Shown: positions 15,420-24,219, numbered from the stretch's first letter. The stretch is 62,553 bases of DNA from Streptomyces sp. ISL-96 (GCF_018614035.1 NZ_JAGGPA010000044.1:1-62553); one strand, 5' to 3'. Made by a program: numbers and translations. The notes: generated by a model not told the origin, from the sequence alone.

Positions 15420-17594
15420 TCAGGCGTCGCTGAAGCGCTCGCCCCGCTCCGCCTTCTCCACCAGCAGCGCCGGCGGCGTGAAGCGTTCGCCGTACGTCGT
15501 CGCCAACTCGCGCGCGCGGGCCACGAAGCCGGGCAGGCCGCCCTCGTACCCGTTGATGTACTGGATCGCGCCGCCCGTCCAGGCCGGGAAGCCGATCCCC
15601 ATGATGGAGCCGATATTGGCGTCGGCGACCGACGTCAGCACGCCCTCCTCGAAGCAGCGGACCGTGTCCAGCGCCTCCGAGAACAGCATCCGCTCCTTCA
15701 TGTCCGTGAAGGGAATCTCCGCGCCCGGCTTCGTGAAGTGCTCGCGCAGCCCCGGCCACAGGCGCGTGCGCTTGCCGTCCTCGCCGTACTCGTAGAAGCC
15801 CGCCCCGCCGCTGCGGCCCGTACGCCCGAACTCGTCGACCATCCGGTCGATGACCGCGTCCGACGGGTGCCCCGGCCACGTGCCGCCCGCTGCCTCGATC
15901 GCCCGCTTCGTCTCGTTGCGGATCTTGCGCGGGAGGGTGAGGGTCAGTTCGTCCATCAGGGAGAGGACCTTCGCCGGGTAGCCGGCCTGGGCCGCCGCCT
16001 GCTCGATCGACGCGGGCTCGATGCCCTCGCCGACCATCGCGACGCCCTCGTTGATGAACTGGCCGATGACGCGCGAGGTGAAGAAGCCGCGCGAGTCGTT
16101 CACGACGATCGGCGTCTTCTTGATCTGGCGTACGAGGTCGAAGGCGCGGGCCAGCGCCTCGTCGCCCGTACGCTCGCCCTTGATGATCTCCACGAGCGGC
16201 ATCTTGTCGACGGGCGAGAAGAAGTGCAGGCCGATGAAGTCGACGGGGCGGGAAACCCCTTCCGCCAGGCCGGTGATGGGGAGCGTGGAGGTGTTGGAGC
16301 AGAGCAGCGCGTCCGGCTCGATGATGTCCTGGATCTCCTGGAACACCTTGTGCTTGAGCGCCGTGTCCTCGAACACCGCCTCGATCACGGCGTCACAGCC
16401 CGCCAGGTCGGCCGCGTCGGCGGTCGGCGTGATGAGGGCGAGCAGCACGTCCCGCTTGGCCTCGGTCGTACGGCCGCGCGAAAGCGCCTTCGCGAGCAGG
16501 TTCTCGGAGTACGCCTTGCCCTTGGCGGCGGCCTCGGGCGTCACGTCCTTGAGGACCACCTCGATGCCGGCGCGCGCGCAGGAGTACGCGATGCCCGCGC
16601 CCATCATGCCGGCGCCGAGGACGGCGACCTTGCGGACGGGGCGCGGCTCGATGCCCTTGGGGCGGCTGGCGCCGGAGTTGACGGCCTGGAGGTCGAAGAA
16701 GAACGCCTGGATCATGTTCTTGGCGATCTGGCCCGTGACGAGTTCCGTGAAGTAGCGGGCCTCGATGGTCAGCGCCGTTTCGAAGTCGACCTGCGCGCCC
16801 TCGACGGCCGCCGCGAGGATGTTGCGCGGGGCGGGGTAAGGGGCGCCCGCTGTCTGCTTCTTCAGGTTGGCGGGGAAGGCGGGGAGGTTCGCGGCGAAGC
16901 GCGGGTTCGAAGGGGTGCCGCCGGGGATCTTGTAACCCTTGACGTCCCAGGGCTGCTGGGATTCCGGGTTGGCGTCGATGAAGGCGCGCGCCTTGGCGAG
17001 CATCTCGTCACGGGTGGCGGCGACTTCGTGGATCAGGCCGTTCTCCAGAGCCCGCTGCGGGTTGTACTGCGTGCCCTGGAGCAGCACCTTCAGCAGGGCG
17101 TCGGCGATGCCCATGAGGCGTACGGTACGGGTGACGCCGCCGCCCGCCGGGAGCAGACCGAGCGTGACCTCGGGCAGGCCGATCTTGGAGCCGGGCGCGT
17201 CCAGCGCGACACGGTGGTGGCAGGCGAGGGCGATCTCGTAACCGCCGCCGAGGGCCGCGCCGTTGATCGCGGCGACGACCGGCTTGCCCAGCGTCTCGAT
17301 GCGGCGCAGGGAGTTCTTGATGGCCGTACCGGTGTCGAAGGCCTGCTGGGCGTGCTCGGGACCGACCTTGATCATGTCCTTGAGGTCGCCACCCGCGAAG
17401 AAGGTCTTCTTGGCGGAGGTGAAGATGATGCCGCGGATGGAGTCCTTCTCGGCCTCCGCGCGGTCGGCGATCGCCGCGATGGAGGATTTGAAGGCCTGGT
17501 TCATGGTGTTGGCCGACTGGTTGGGGTCGTCGAGGACGAGGGTGACGACACCGGTCTCGTCCTGTTCCCAGCGGATGGTGGTGGACTCGCTCAT
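15420..17594 (-). CDS. fadB: FadB-like hydratase/3-hydroxyacyl-CoA dehydrogenase
   Basis: A 724-residue bifunctional beta-oxidation enzyme. Residues 1-300 are an enoyl-CoA hydratase (crotonase) domain with the oxyanion-hole segments KTFFAGGDLKDM and INGAALGGGYEIALACHHRV. From about 330 a Rossmann domain VAVLGAGMMGAGIAYSCARAG starts the NAD-dependent 3-hydroxyacyl-CoA dehydrogenase, with catalytic His in GLHFFSPVDKMPLVEI and the C-terminal FINEGVAMVGEG region. It hydrates enoyl-CoA and oxidises the 3-hydroxy product for the thiolase encoded 36 bp upstream. It is the last gene of the four-gene operon and is followed by a strong hairpin. Confidence 0.93.
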   Translation of the reverse strand: MSESTTIRWEQDETGVVTLVLDDPNQSANTMNQAFKSSIAAIADRAEAEKDSIRGIIFTSAKKTFFAGGDLKDMIKVGPEHAQQAFDTGTAIKNSLRRIETLGKPVVAAINGAALGGGYEIALACHHRVALDAPGSKIGLPEVTLGLLPAGGGVTRTVRLMGIADALLKVLLQGTQYNPQRALENGLIHEVAATRDEMLAKARAFIDANPESQQPWDVKGYKIPGGTPSNPRFAANLPAFPANLKKQTAGAPYPAPRNILAAAVEGAQVDFETALTIEARYFTELVTGQIAKNMIQAFFFDLQAVNSGASRPKGIEPRPVRKVAVLGAGMMGAGIAYSCARAGIEVVLKDVTPEAAAKGKAYSENLLAKALSRGRTTEAKRDVLLALITPTADAADLAGCDAVIEAVFEDTALKHKVFQEIQDIIEPDALLCSNTSTLPITGLAEGVSRPVDFIGLHFFSPVDKMPLVEIIKGERTGDEALARAFDLVRQIKKTPIVVNDSRGFFTSRVIGQFINEGVAMVGEGIEPASIEQAAAQAGYPAKVLSLMDELTLTLPRKIRNETKRAIEAAGGTWPGHPSDAVIDRMVDEFGRTGRSGGAGFYEYGEDGKRTRLWPGLREHFTKPGAEIPFTDMKERMLFSEALDTVRCFEEGVLTSVADANIGSIMGIGFPAWTGGAIQYINGYEGGLPGFVARARELATTYGERFTPPALLVEKAERGERFSDA

Positions 17595-17630
17595 GCTGTG
17601 GGTTCTCCGTAAGGGGTGGGGACGGGACGG

Positions 17631-18845
17631 TCAGACACGCTCGACGACGGTGGCGATACCCATGCCGCCGCCGACGCACAGCGTCGCGAGGCCGTACCGC
17701 TTGTCCTGCCGCTCCAGCTCGTCGACGAGGGTGCCGAGGATCATCGCGCCGGTGGCGCCCAGCGGGTGGCCCATGGCGATGGCGCCGCCATTGACGTTGA
17801 TCTTGTCGAGGGAGAGCCCCATGTCCTTGGCGAAGCGCAGGACGACGCCCGCGAACGCCTCGTTGATCTCGACGAGGTCGATGTCGTCGATGGTCAGGCC
17901 CGCCTTGGCCAGCGCCTTGCGGGTGGCGGGCGCGGGGCCCGTCAGCATGATGGTGGGCTCGGAGCCGGAGACGGCCGCCGAGACGATACGGGCGCGGGGC
18001 GTGAGGCCGTAACGCTCGCCGACCTCCTTGGTGCCGATCGCGACGAGCGCCGCGCCGTCGACGATGCCGGACGAGTTGCCCGCGTGGTGTACGTGGTCGA
18101 TCTTCTCGACCCAGTGGTACTTCTGGAGCGCGACGGCGTCGAAGCCCCCCATGTCACCGATCGCGGCGAACGACGGCTTCAGCGCCGCCAGCGAATCGGC
18201 CGTCGTACCGGGGCGCATGTGCTCGTCGTGGTCGAGGACGACCAGGCCGTTGCGGTCCCGTACGGGCACGACGGAGCGCTCGAAGCGGCTGTCCTTCCAG
18301 GCCGCGGCGGCCCGCTCCTGCGACATCGCGGCGTACTCGTCGACATCACGCCGCGAGTAGCCCTCGATGGTCGCGATGAGGTCGGCGCCGATGCCCTGCG
18401 GGACGAAGCCGTTCTCGAAGTTGGTCATCGGGTCGGCGAACCAGGCGCCGCCGTCCGAGCCCATCGGGACGCGTGACATCGACTCGACGCCGCCCGCGAG
18501 GACCAGGTCCTCCCAGCCCGAACGTACCTTCATGGCGGCCAGGTTGACGGCCTCCAGCCCCGAGGCACAGAAGCGGTTCTCCTGTACGCCGGCGACCGTG
18601 TCCGGCAGTCCGGCGGCGATCGCGGCGGTACGGGCGATGTCCGAGCCCTGGTCCCCGACGGGGCCGACGACGCCCAGCACGATGTCGTCGATGGCTGCCG
18701 GGTCCAGGCCGGGGAAGCGCCGGGTCACTTCGTGGATGAGGCCGACGACGAGGTCGATCGGCTTGGTGCCGTGCAGGGCGCCATTGGCCTTGCCGCGGCC
18801 GCGCGGGGTGCGGATCGCGTCGTACACAAACGCTTCGGTACTCAA
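17631..18845 (-). CDS. fadA: Acetyl-CoA acetyltransferase (thiolase)
   Basis: A 404-residue thiolase that cleaves 3-ketoacyl-CoA to acetyl-CoA and shortened acyl-CoA. The active-site Cys lies in VQENRFCASGLEAVN; GGVESMSRVPMG, NVNGGAIAMGHPLGATGA (catalytic His) and the C-terminal CVGGGMGIA (second Cys) are all present. The TTG at 18845 is chosen: AAAGG precedes it and the protein then begins STEAFVYDAIRTPRGR, the usual thiolase N-terminus. An earlier in-frame start would add 15 atypical residues. It lies between acyl-CoA dehydrogenase (55 bp upstream) and FadB-like (36 bp downstream). Confidence 0.93.
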   Translation of the reverse strand: MSTEAFVYDAIRTPRGRGKANGALHGTKPIDLVVGLIHEVTRRFPGLDPAAIDDIVLGVVGPVGDQGSDIARTAAIAAGLPDTVAGVQENRFCASGLEAVNLAAMKVRSGWEDLVLAGGVESMSRVPMGSDGGAWFADPMTNFENGFVPQGIGADLIATIEGYSRRDVDEYAAMSQERAAAAWKDSRFERSVVPVRDRNGLVVLDHDEHMRPGTTADSLAALKPSFAAIGDMGGFDAVALQKYHWVEKIDHVHHAGNSSGIVDGAALVAIGTKEVGERYGLTPRARIVSAAVSGSEPTIMLTGPAPATRKALAKAGLTIDDIDLVEINEAFAGVVLRFAKDMGLSLDKINVNGGAIAMGHPLGATGAMILGTLVDELERQDKRYGLATLCVGGGMGIATVVERV

Positions 18846-18900
18846 GACAGCAGCCTTTCGAGGGTTACGTGACGTGAAGTGACCTGACAACAGGGAGAGT

Positions 18901-20043
18901 TCAGGCGAGGAGGGAGCGACCGATGATTTCCTTCATGATCTCGGTCGTACCACCGTAAATCGTCTGGATACGGCCGTCGGTGAAGGCCTTCGCGACGCGG
19001 TATTCCGTCATGTAGCCGTACCCACCGTGCAGTTGCAGGCAGCGGTCGGCCACCCGCTTCTGGAGTTCGGTGGCCCACCACTTGGCCATCGACGCATGGA
19101 CCGCGTCGAGCTCGCCGTTCGAGTGGTCGACGATGCAGCGGTCGAGGAACGTACGCGTGACGGCGCATTCCGTGGCCATCTCGGCGATCTCGAAACGGAT
19201 GTGCTGGAGCTTGGACAGCGGCCGCCCGAACGCCTCACGCTCCTTGACGTACGTCGTGGTGATCTCCAGCAGGTACTCGGCGGCGGCGATCCCGGCGACC
19301 GCGATGCCCATGCGCTCCTGCGCCAGGTTGGTCATCAGGTGGATGAAGGCGCCGTCGAGCTCGCCGAGCAGGTTCTCCTTCGGGACGCGTACGTCGTTGA
19401 AGAAGAGCTCGGCGGTGTCCTGGGACTTCTGGCCGATCTTGTCGAGGTTGCGCCCGCGCTCGAAGCCTTCGGCGCCGCGCTCCACGACGAGCAGGGACAG
19501 GCCCTTGGCGCCGCCCTCGGGGGAGGTTTTGGCGACGACGATCACCAGGTCGGCGAGGATGCCGTTGGAGATGAAGGTCTTCGAGCCGTTGAGCAGCCAG
19601 TGGTCGCCCCGGTCCTCGGCGGTCGTACGGATGCCCTGGAGGTCGGAGCCCGCGCCCGGCTCGGTCATCGCGATGGCGGTGATCGTCTCGCCGGAGCAGA
19701 AGCCGGGCAGCCAGCGCCGCTTCTGCTCGTCGGTGCCGAGGCCGGTGAGGTACGGGCCGATGATGTCGTTGTGCAGGCCGAGCGCGAGCCCGGCGGCCCC
19801 CGCGCGGGTGAACTCCTCGGCCAGTACGGCGCTGTAGCGGAAGTCGGCGTTCCCGCCGCCCCCGTACTCCTCCGGTACGGCGAGACCGAGCAGCCCCTGC
19901 TTGCCTGCCGCCAGCCACGCGTCGCGGCTGACGATGCCGTCCGTCTCCCATTGTTCGTAGTACGGCGTCACTTCCTTCGCCAGGAAGGTGCGCACCGTCT
20001 CCCGGAAGGCCTCGTGCTCCGCGGTGAAGATCTGACGCTTCAA
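18901..20043 (-). CDS. Acyl-CoA dehydrogenase
   Basis: A 380-residue FAD-dependent acyl-CoA dehydrogenase introducing the alpha-beta double bond, the first step before the FadB-like enzyme. Conserved features are AMTEPGAGSDLQGI (FAD and substrate site), WLLNGSKTFISNG, LHGGYGYMTEY and the C-terminal YGGTTEIMKEIIGRSL, where the catalytic Glu is in the IYGGTTEI region. Its length is normal for the family. It is the second gene of the operon, 28 bp after the CoA-transferase gene. Confidence 0.93.
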   Translation of the reverse strand: MKRQIFTAEHEAFRETVRTFLAKEVTPYYEQWETDGIVSRDAWLAAGKQGLLGLAVPEEYGGGGNADFRYSAVLAEEFTRAGAAGLALGLHNDIIGPYLTGLGTDEQKRRWLPGFCSGETITAIAMTEPGAGSDLQGIRTTAEDRGDHWLLNGSKTFISNGILADLVIVVAKTSPEGGAKGLSLLVVERGAEGFERGRNLDKIGQKSQDTAELFFNDVRVPKENLLGELDGAFIHLMTNLAQERMGIAVAGIAAAEYLLEITTTYVKEREAFGRPLSKLQHIRFEIAEMATECAVTRTFLDRCIVDHSNGELDAVHASMAKWWATELQKRVADRCLQLHGGYGYMTEYRVAKAFTDGRIQTIYGGTTEIMKEIIGRSLLA

Positions 20044-20071
20044 CTCTGTCTCCTGCCTCTGCAGCCAGCCC

Positions 20072-21220
20072 TTATTGGGCGCCGTCCTTCTCGCTGTCCT
20101 TCTCGATGCTTGGTACGTCCCAGTCGCGGGCCACTTCGGCCGTGTCCGCGCCGGGCCGGGCAGGGCCGCCGCGCACCGCCCCCGGCGTGGCCGAGAAGCG
20201 CGGCGCGGGCGCGGGCTGGGTGATGCCGCCGTGGGTGATGAAGGTGGAACGGGCGGCCAGGTGAGGGTGGGAGGGGGCCTCGCGCAGGGAGAGGACAGGG
20301 GCGACGCAGGCGTCGGAGCCGTCGAAGACGGCGGTCCACTCGTCGCGCGTCTTCGTTCTGAAGCGGGCCGCGATCACGTCGCGCAGTTCGCCCCAGCGGG
20401 CCATGTCGTGGCGGGCGTCCGCCTCGGCTTCGTCGAGTCCGAGGAGGCGGGTGAACTCGGCGTAGAACTGCGGCTCCAGCGCGCCCACCGCCATGTACTG
20501 GCCGTCCGATGTCTCGTAATTGCCGTAGAAGGGACATCCGCCGTCGAGAAGGTTGGACGCGCGCCGGTCCTGCCACCCTCCGGCCGCCACCATCCCGTGG
20601 ATCATCGTGGCGAGATGGGCCGCGCCGTCCACGATCGCGGCGTCGACGACCTGGCCGGCGCCGCCTTCCGTACGGGCGTGCTGGAGCGCCGCGAGGACGC
20701 CGATGACGAGGTAGAGCGAGCCGCCCGCGTAGTCGCCGACGAGGTTCGCGGGGACGGTGGGCGGCTCGTCGGGCTTGCCGAACATGCCGAGGGTGCCGGT
20801 GAGGGCGATGTACGCGATGTCGTGGCCGGCGCGCTGAGCGAGCGGGCCTTCCTGGCCCCAGCCCGTCATCCGCCCGTACACCAGCCGCGGATTTCGGGCC
20901 AGGCAGGCGTCGGGGCCGACGCCGAGGCGCTCGGTGACGCCGGGGCGGTAGCCCTCGATGAGTACGTCGGCGCGCTCGACGAGGTCGAGGACCCGGGCCG
21001 GGCCGGTGGCGGACTTGAGGTCGACGATCACCGAGCGTTTGTTGCGGTTCGTGAGGTCGTACGCCGGATCAATGCCCAGGCCCGCGCCGCCCGGGCGGTC
21101 CACCCGGACCACGTCGGCGCCGAGGTCGGCGAGGAGCATGGCGGCGAAGGGGCCGGGGCCGATTCCCGCCAGTTCCACCACGCGCACTCCGGAGAGCGGG
21201 CCGTTCCCTGTCGCTGCCAT
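20072..21220 (-). CDS. CaiB/BaiF-family CoA-transferase or acyl-CoA racemase
   Basis: A 382-residue family III CoA-transferase. The N-terminus LSGVRVVELAGIGPGPFAAM and LADLGADVVRVDRPGG, then NRNKRSVIVDLK, are characteristic; the catalytic Asp probably lies in RAGHDIAYIALTG. It is closer in pattern to alpha-methylacyl-CoA racemases than to formyl-CoA transferases, which would let the operon handle branched acyl chains. The ATG at 21220 is chosen because GGGGG lies 5 nt upstream; a frame extension to 21307 looks non-coding. It heads the operon with acyl-CoA dehydrogenase, thiolase and FadB-like. Confidence 0.88.
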   Translation of the reverse strand: MAATGNGPLSGVRVVELAGIGPGPFAAMLLADLGADVVRVDRPGGAGLGIDPAYDLTNRNKRSVIVDLKSATGPARVLDLVERADVLIEGYRPGVTERLGVGPDACLARNPRLVYGRMTGWGQEGPLAQRAGHDIAYIALTGTLGMFGKPDEPPTVPANLVGDYAGGSLYLVIGVLAALQHARTEGGAGQVVDAAIVDGAAHLATMIHGMVAAGGWQDRRASNLLDGGCPFYGNYETSDGQYMAVGALEPQFYAEFTRLLGLDEAEADARHDMARWGELRDVIAARFRTKTRDEWTAVFDGSDACVAPVLSLREAPSHPHLAARSTFITHGGITQPAPAPRFSATPGAVRGGPARPGADTAEVARDWDVPSIEKDSEKDGAQ

Positions 21221-21246
21221 CAAGCCCCCAGCACTGTGACACAACT

Positions 21247-21261
21247 GATGTAACATCGATG
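21247..21261. promoter_or_regulatory. Possible operator of fad operon
   Basis: GATG-TAA-CATC followed by GATG gives an overlapping dyad with the 8-bp palindrome CATCGATG, in an A/T-rich patch about 30 bp before the CoA-transferase start and in the spacer shared with a divergent gene. A TetR- or GntR-type fatty-acid regulator could bind here; none is encoded nearby. Confidence 0.3.
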
Positions 21262-21352
21262 ATGCTAAGAACGTGTTCCACTCTGCACAAGCCCTTGGGG
21301 CGAGCAAGCGCTTAGTTCTTTTTACCGGCGATCACCGCTACCCTCTGCCCCC

Positions 21353-22540
21353 ATGAACGAGACGGTTCGGCGCACGTACGACATCGTGCTTTTCGGGGCG
21401 ACGGGCTTCGTCGGGGAACTGACCGCGGAGTACCTGGCCGCGCACGCACCGGCCGACTGCCGTTGGGCGATAGCCGGGCGCAGCCCCGCGAAGCTGGAGA
21501 AGCTGCGCGAGCGGCTCATCGCCGTCAATCCGGCCTGCGCGACGCTCCCCATCCTGCACGCCGACGCGGCCGACCCCGCATCGCTGCGCGAACTGGCCGC
21601 CCGCACGCGGGTGGTGGCGACGACCGTCGGCCCGTACGTCCGGTACGGCGAAGCGCTCGTCGCCGCCTGCGCCGACGCGGGCACGGACTACGCGGACCTC
21701 ACGGGCGAGCCGGAGTTCGTCGACCGGATGTACCTGGCGTACGACGCGCGGGCGCGGGAGACGGGGGCACGGATCGTGCACGCCTGCGGCTTCGACTCGG
21801 TCCCGCACGACCTCGGCGTGTACTTCACGGTCAAGCAGTTGCCCGAGGGCGTACCGCTGCGCGTCGACGGATTCGTACGCTCCAACGCGATGTTCTCGGG
21901 CGGTACGTTCGCTTCCGCCATGACCGCGTTCGGGCGCGGGCGGCAGATGCTGCGGGCCGCGAAGGAGCGGCGGCTGTCCGAGCCGAGGCTGGTGGGGCGG
22001 CGGGCGCGGGCCCCGATCGGTGCGCCGCGGCGCAGCCGCGAGACGGGGACGTGGGCGCTGCCGCTGGCGACCGTCGACCCGCAGGTGGTGGCCCGTTCGG
22101 CGGCCGCACTCGATCGGTACGGGCCGGACTTCCGCTACCGGCACTACGCAGCGGTGAAGTGGCTGCCGGTCGCGGTCGGCGGGGTGGCGGCGGTGGGGAC
22201 GGCGTTCGCGCTGGCGCAGATCCCGGCGGCGCGCACGTGGCTGATGAGCCGGTACGCGGCGGGCTCGGGGCCCGACGAGGAACGCAGGGGCCGGAGTTGG
22301 TTCACGGTGCGCTTCGTGGGCGAGGGCGGCGGGCGCCGGGTGTTCACCGAGGTGTCGGGGGGCGACCCCGGCTACGACGAGACGGCGAAAATGCTGGCCG
22401 AATCGGTGCTGTGCCTGGCCTTCGACGAGCTGCCGGCGACGTCGGGGCAGGTGACGACGGCGGTGGCGATGGGAGACGCGCTGCTGGAGCGGCTGATGGC
22501 GGCGGGGGTGCGGTTCCGGGTCGCGGCGGTGCGGGAGTGA
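21353..22540 (+). CDS. Saccharopine-dehydrogenase-like / trans-acting enoyl reductase
   Basis: A 395-residue NAD(P)-binding protein. The N-terminal Rossmann fold YDIVLFGATGFVGELTAEYLA and the motif TTVGPYVRYGEALVAACADAGTDYADLTGE are hallmarks of the saccharopine dehydrogenase/trans-acting enoyl reductase family, whose mycobacterial members act in lipid and phthiocerol synthesis. GFDSVPHDLGVY is also conserved. A hydrophobic segment near residue 265-285 suggests membrane association. True lysine metabolism is unlikely. It is divergent from the fad operon, which fits a lipid role, but the substrate is unknown. Confidence 0.8.
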   Translation: MNETVRRTYDIVLFGATGFVGELTAEYLAAHAPADCRWAIAGRSPAKLEKLRERLIAVNPACATLPILHADAADPASLRELAARTRVVATTVGPYVRYGEALVAACADAGTDYADLTGEPEFVDRMYLAYDARARETGARIVHACGFDSVPHDLGVYFTVKQLPEGVPLRVDGFVRSNAMFSGGTFASAMTAFGRGRQMLRAAKERRLSEPRLVGRRARAPIGAPRRSRETGTWALPLATVDPQVVARSAAALDRYGPDFRYRHYAAVKWLPVAVGGVAAVGTAFALAQIPAARTWLMSRYAAGSGPDEERRGRSWFTVRFVGEGGGRRVFTEVSGGDPGYDETAKMLAESVLCLAFDELPATSGQVTTAVAMGDALLERLMAAGVRFRVAAVRE

Positions 22541-22556
22541 CGCGGGCGAGGCGCCT

Positions 22557-22769
22557 TCAGCCGCCGCTGATCCAGCCCGCGATGGTGTAGATCATCCCGC
22601 CGGTCCACGCGAGTGCGGCCAGGCCGCCGACCAGGATGCCCACGTTCGTACGGCGGCCGGCGCGGTGGACGGTTACGGATTCGACAGCCGGCCTGGGGTG
22701 GGTGGGGTGGTCGAAGTGGTCAAAGTGGTCGAGGTGGTCGAGGCGCTCAGGGCGCGTGTATGCAGTCAT
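22557..22769 (-). CDS. Small single-pass membrane protein with DH repeats
   Basis: A 70-residue protein I do not recognise. Near the N-terminus the 9-nt unit GTGGTCGAA-like is repeated and gives LDHLDHFDHFDH, a His/Asp-rich tract that could bind metal. A basic segment (HRAGRRTNVG) precedes one hydrophobic helix, ILVGGLAALAWTGGMIYTIAGW. The ATG at 22769 has AAGG 7 nt upstream; a longer start at 22787 is less likely. It lies between two convergent-to-tandem genes with no obvious partner. Confidence 0.6.
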   Translation of the reverse strand: MTAYTRPERLDHLDHFDHFDHPTHPRPAVESVTVHRAGRRTNVGILVGGLAALAWTGGMIYTIAGWISGG

Positions 22770-22820
22770 ACGATCACCTTGTCCCATTGCGCCTGTTCAA
22801 ACATCCGTATAGATACTCAG

Positions 22821-23522
22821 TTACGTGGTTGTTCCGAAATCCGCATCAATCGCCTCCCGCAGGGCACGGCGGCACAGGGCGTCCGCCGCGCGCGTCGACT
22901 CCGGGAGCCGGAAGCCGGGCGCGAGGCGCAGGGTGTGCGCGCAGGCGTTGTCCAGGCTCACGCGGTGGCCGACGGAGACGAAGACCGGCTTCACGCCGTC
23001 CTGGGTGCGCAGCGCGCGGCCCACTTCTTCGCCCGCCTCGTCGAGGAGGGGCGACTGGGCGCCGCGGCGGGGGCCCGGCTGCTCGTAGGTGAAGGTGAAG
23101 GGGTTCTTGGCCACGCCGATGGTCGCGAGGCCCGTCACGACGCCGAGGTGGCTGGCCAGGCCGAAGCGGCGCGGGTGAGCCTGTCCGTATCCGTCGCAGA
23201 CGACGAGGCCCGGGTCCGCCGTCAGGGATTCGAGGGCGGCGAGCACCGTCGGGAGTTCGCGGAAGGCGAGCAGGCCGGGGACGTAGGGGAAGGCGACGCG
23301 GCCGACCGCCGTGGCCTCTTCCACGATGGTGAGCGTCGCGGCGTCGAGGACGACGGCCGCCGCGGCGACGATGTCACGCTCGTCGTCGTACGCCACGTCC
23401 ACGCCCGTGACGAGGCCGGTGCCGGGGGGCGGGCCTGGCTCGTCGAGTACGACCCGGGTGCGGAGTTCGTCCTGGATCGCCCGGGCTTCGGCTTCGTCGG
23501 CGGGGGCACGGAGGCTCTTCAT
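22821..23522 (-). CDS. nfi: Endonuclease V (deoxyinosine repair)
   Basis: A 233-residue endonuclease V that nicks DNA near deoxyinosine left by adenine deamination. Metal-binding acidic residues are visible in TGVDVAYDD and VVCDGYGQAHPRRFGLASHLG, and the catalytic-site Lys in GVAKNPF; the wedge segment FPYVPGLLAFRELP is intact. The ATG at 23522 seems to be transcribed from a TAGGCT -10 box 9 nt upstream, so the mRNA has almost no leader. It is divergent from the YciI gene with 33 bp between starts. Confidence 0.92.
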   Translation of the reverse strand: MKSLRAPADEAEARAIQDELRTRVVLDEPGPPPGTGLVTGVDVAYDDERDIVAAAAVVLDAATLTIVEEATAVGRVAFPYVPGLLAFRELPTVLAALESLTADPGLVVCDGYGQAHPRRFGLASHLGVVTGLATIGVAKNPFTFTYEQPGPRRGAQSPLLDEAGEEVGRALRTQDGVKPVFVSVGHRVSLDNACAHTLRLAPGFRLPESTRAADALCRRALREAIDADFGTTT

Positions 23523-23531
23523 AGTGATCAG

Positions 23532-23548
23532 AGCCTACGGGGTAGCCT
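23532..23548. promoter_or_regulatory. Back-to-back -10 boxes, nfi and yciI-like
   Basis: On the minus strand TAGGCT (23537-23532) lies 9 nt before the nfi ATG. On the plus strand TAGCCT (23543-23548) lies 7 nt before the YciI ATG. Both would give leaderless or nearly leaderless transcripts, and each -35 region would fall in the opposing promoter or gene. Confidence 0.45.
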
Positions 23549-23555
23549 GGCGATC

Positions 23556-23855
23556 ATGTTCGTACTGGAGTTGACCTACACCGCACCCGTCGAGCGCGTC
23601 GACGAGCTGATGGAAGCGCATGTGGCGTGGCTGGACGCGCAGTACGAGGCGGGGGTTTTCATCGCCTCGGGGCGGAAGCAGCCGCGTGACGGCGGGGTGA
23701 TTCTGGCCGTCGCGGACGACCGGGCGCGGATCGAGGAGATCGCGGCGGCGGATCCGTTCACGGTGGCGGGGGTTTGCGCGTACCGGATCACGGAGTTCGT
23801 GGCAACGAAGACGGCACCTGCGCTGGCCCCGTACCGGCAGCAGCCGCCGGCGTAG
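23556..23855 (+). CDS. YciI-family protein
   Basis: A 99-residue ferredoxin-like alpha/beta protein of the YciI family: MFVLELTYTAPVERVDELMEAHVAWL, SGRKQPRDGGVILA and DPFTVAGVCAYRITEF are typical. Members are related to chlorocatechol dechlorinase-like and EVE-type folds and are usually small cytosolic enzymes of unknown reaction. The ATG at 23556 is chosen over the much longer open frame because a TAGCCT -10 box lies 7 nt upstream and the family begins there. Confidence 0.85.
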   Translation: MFVLELTYTAPVERVDELMEAHVAWLDAQYEAGVFIASGRKQPRDGGVILAVADDRARIEEIAAADPFTVAGVCAYRITEFVATKTAPALAPYRQQPPA

Positions 23856-23890
23856 AGCGGGCCCCTTGGACGCCCTAGGGGCGTTATGTC

Positions 23891-23909
23891 CTCAATCGCC
23901 GGACGGGCT
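23891..23909 (+). repeat. Dispersed repeat core, left copy
   Basis: CTCAATCGCCGGACGGGCT matches the inverted copy at 24201-24219 with one mismatch and the core at 15344-15362 with two differences. All three copies sit between the 3' ends of convergent genes. Confidence 0.65.
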
Positions 23910-24156
23910 TCATAGTGCCGACCAGGACTTGATCCGCCAGCAGGGCTGCGCCATGCCCGCCAGAGGCAGGGCGTTGGCCGCTGGATGCGCGACCTGCCGG
24001 GAAGCGGCTTGCCTCGCCCGGCGAGGCAGGCGGCCTTGCAAGGTAGGACTTGCTTGGCCTTGCCCGGCGACTCCGGCTCTGCTTGGCCTGAACGGTCCGC
24101 ATGTGTTCACATTTCAGCCGGTCCAGCGGCTGAGGACCGAACCCCGCAGCAGCACC

Positions 24157-24195
24157 CCGCACCGGCGGGGCGGCCTGGTCTCTCCGCCGGTGCGG
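24157..24195 (-). terminator. Terminator of BNR-protein gene
   Basis: CCGCACCGGCGG (24157-24168) pairs perfectly with CCGCCGGTGCGG (24184-24195), a 12-bp stem with a 15-nt loop, about 50-90 bp past the stop of the leftward BNR-repeat gene. Confidence 0.65.
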
Positions 24196-24200
24196 AAACC

Positions 24201-24219
24201 AGCCCGTCCGGCGGTTGAG
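24201..24219 (-). repeat. Dispersed repeat core, right inverted copy
   Basis: AGCCCGTCCGGCGGTTGAG is the reverse complement of the core found at 23891-23909 except for one base. It closes the inverted pair around the 391-bp spacer. Confidence 0.65.

Noticed and set aside
15219..17612. A 797-codon open frame on the plus strand opposite the fadB-like gene.
   Set aside because: It mirrors the fadB codons, is Arg/Gly/Val/Asp-rich and matches no family; an artefact of high G+C.
21353..22540. Lysine-pathway saccharopine dehydrogenase.
   Set aside because: Only the NAD-binding part matches; the sequence fits the trans-acting enoyl reductase branch better.
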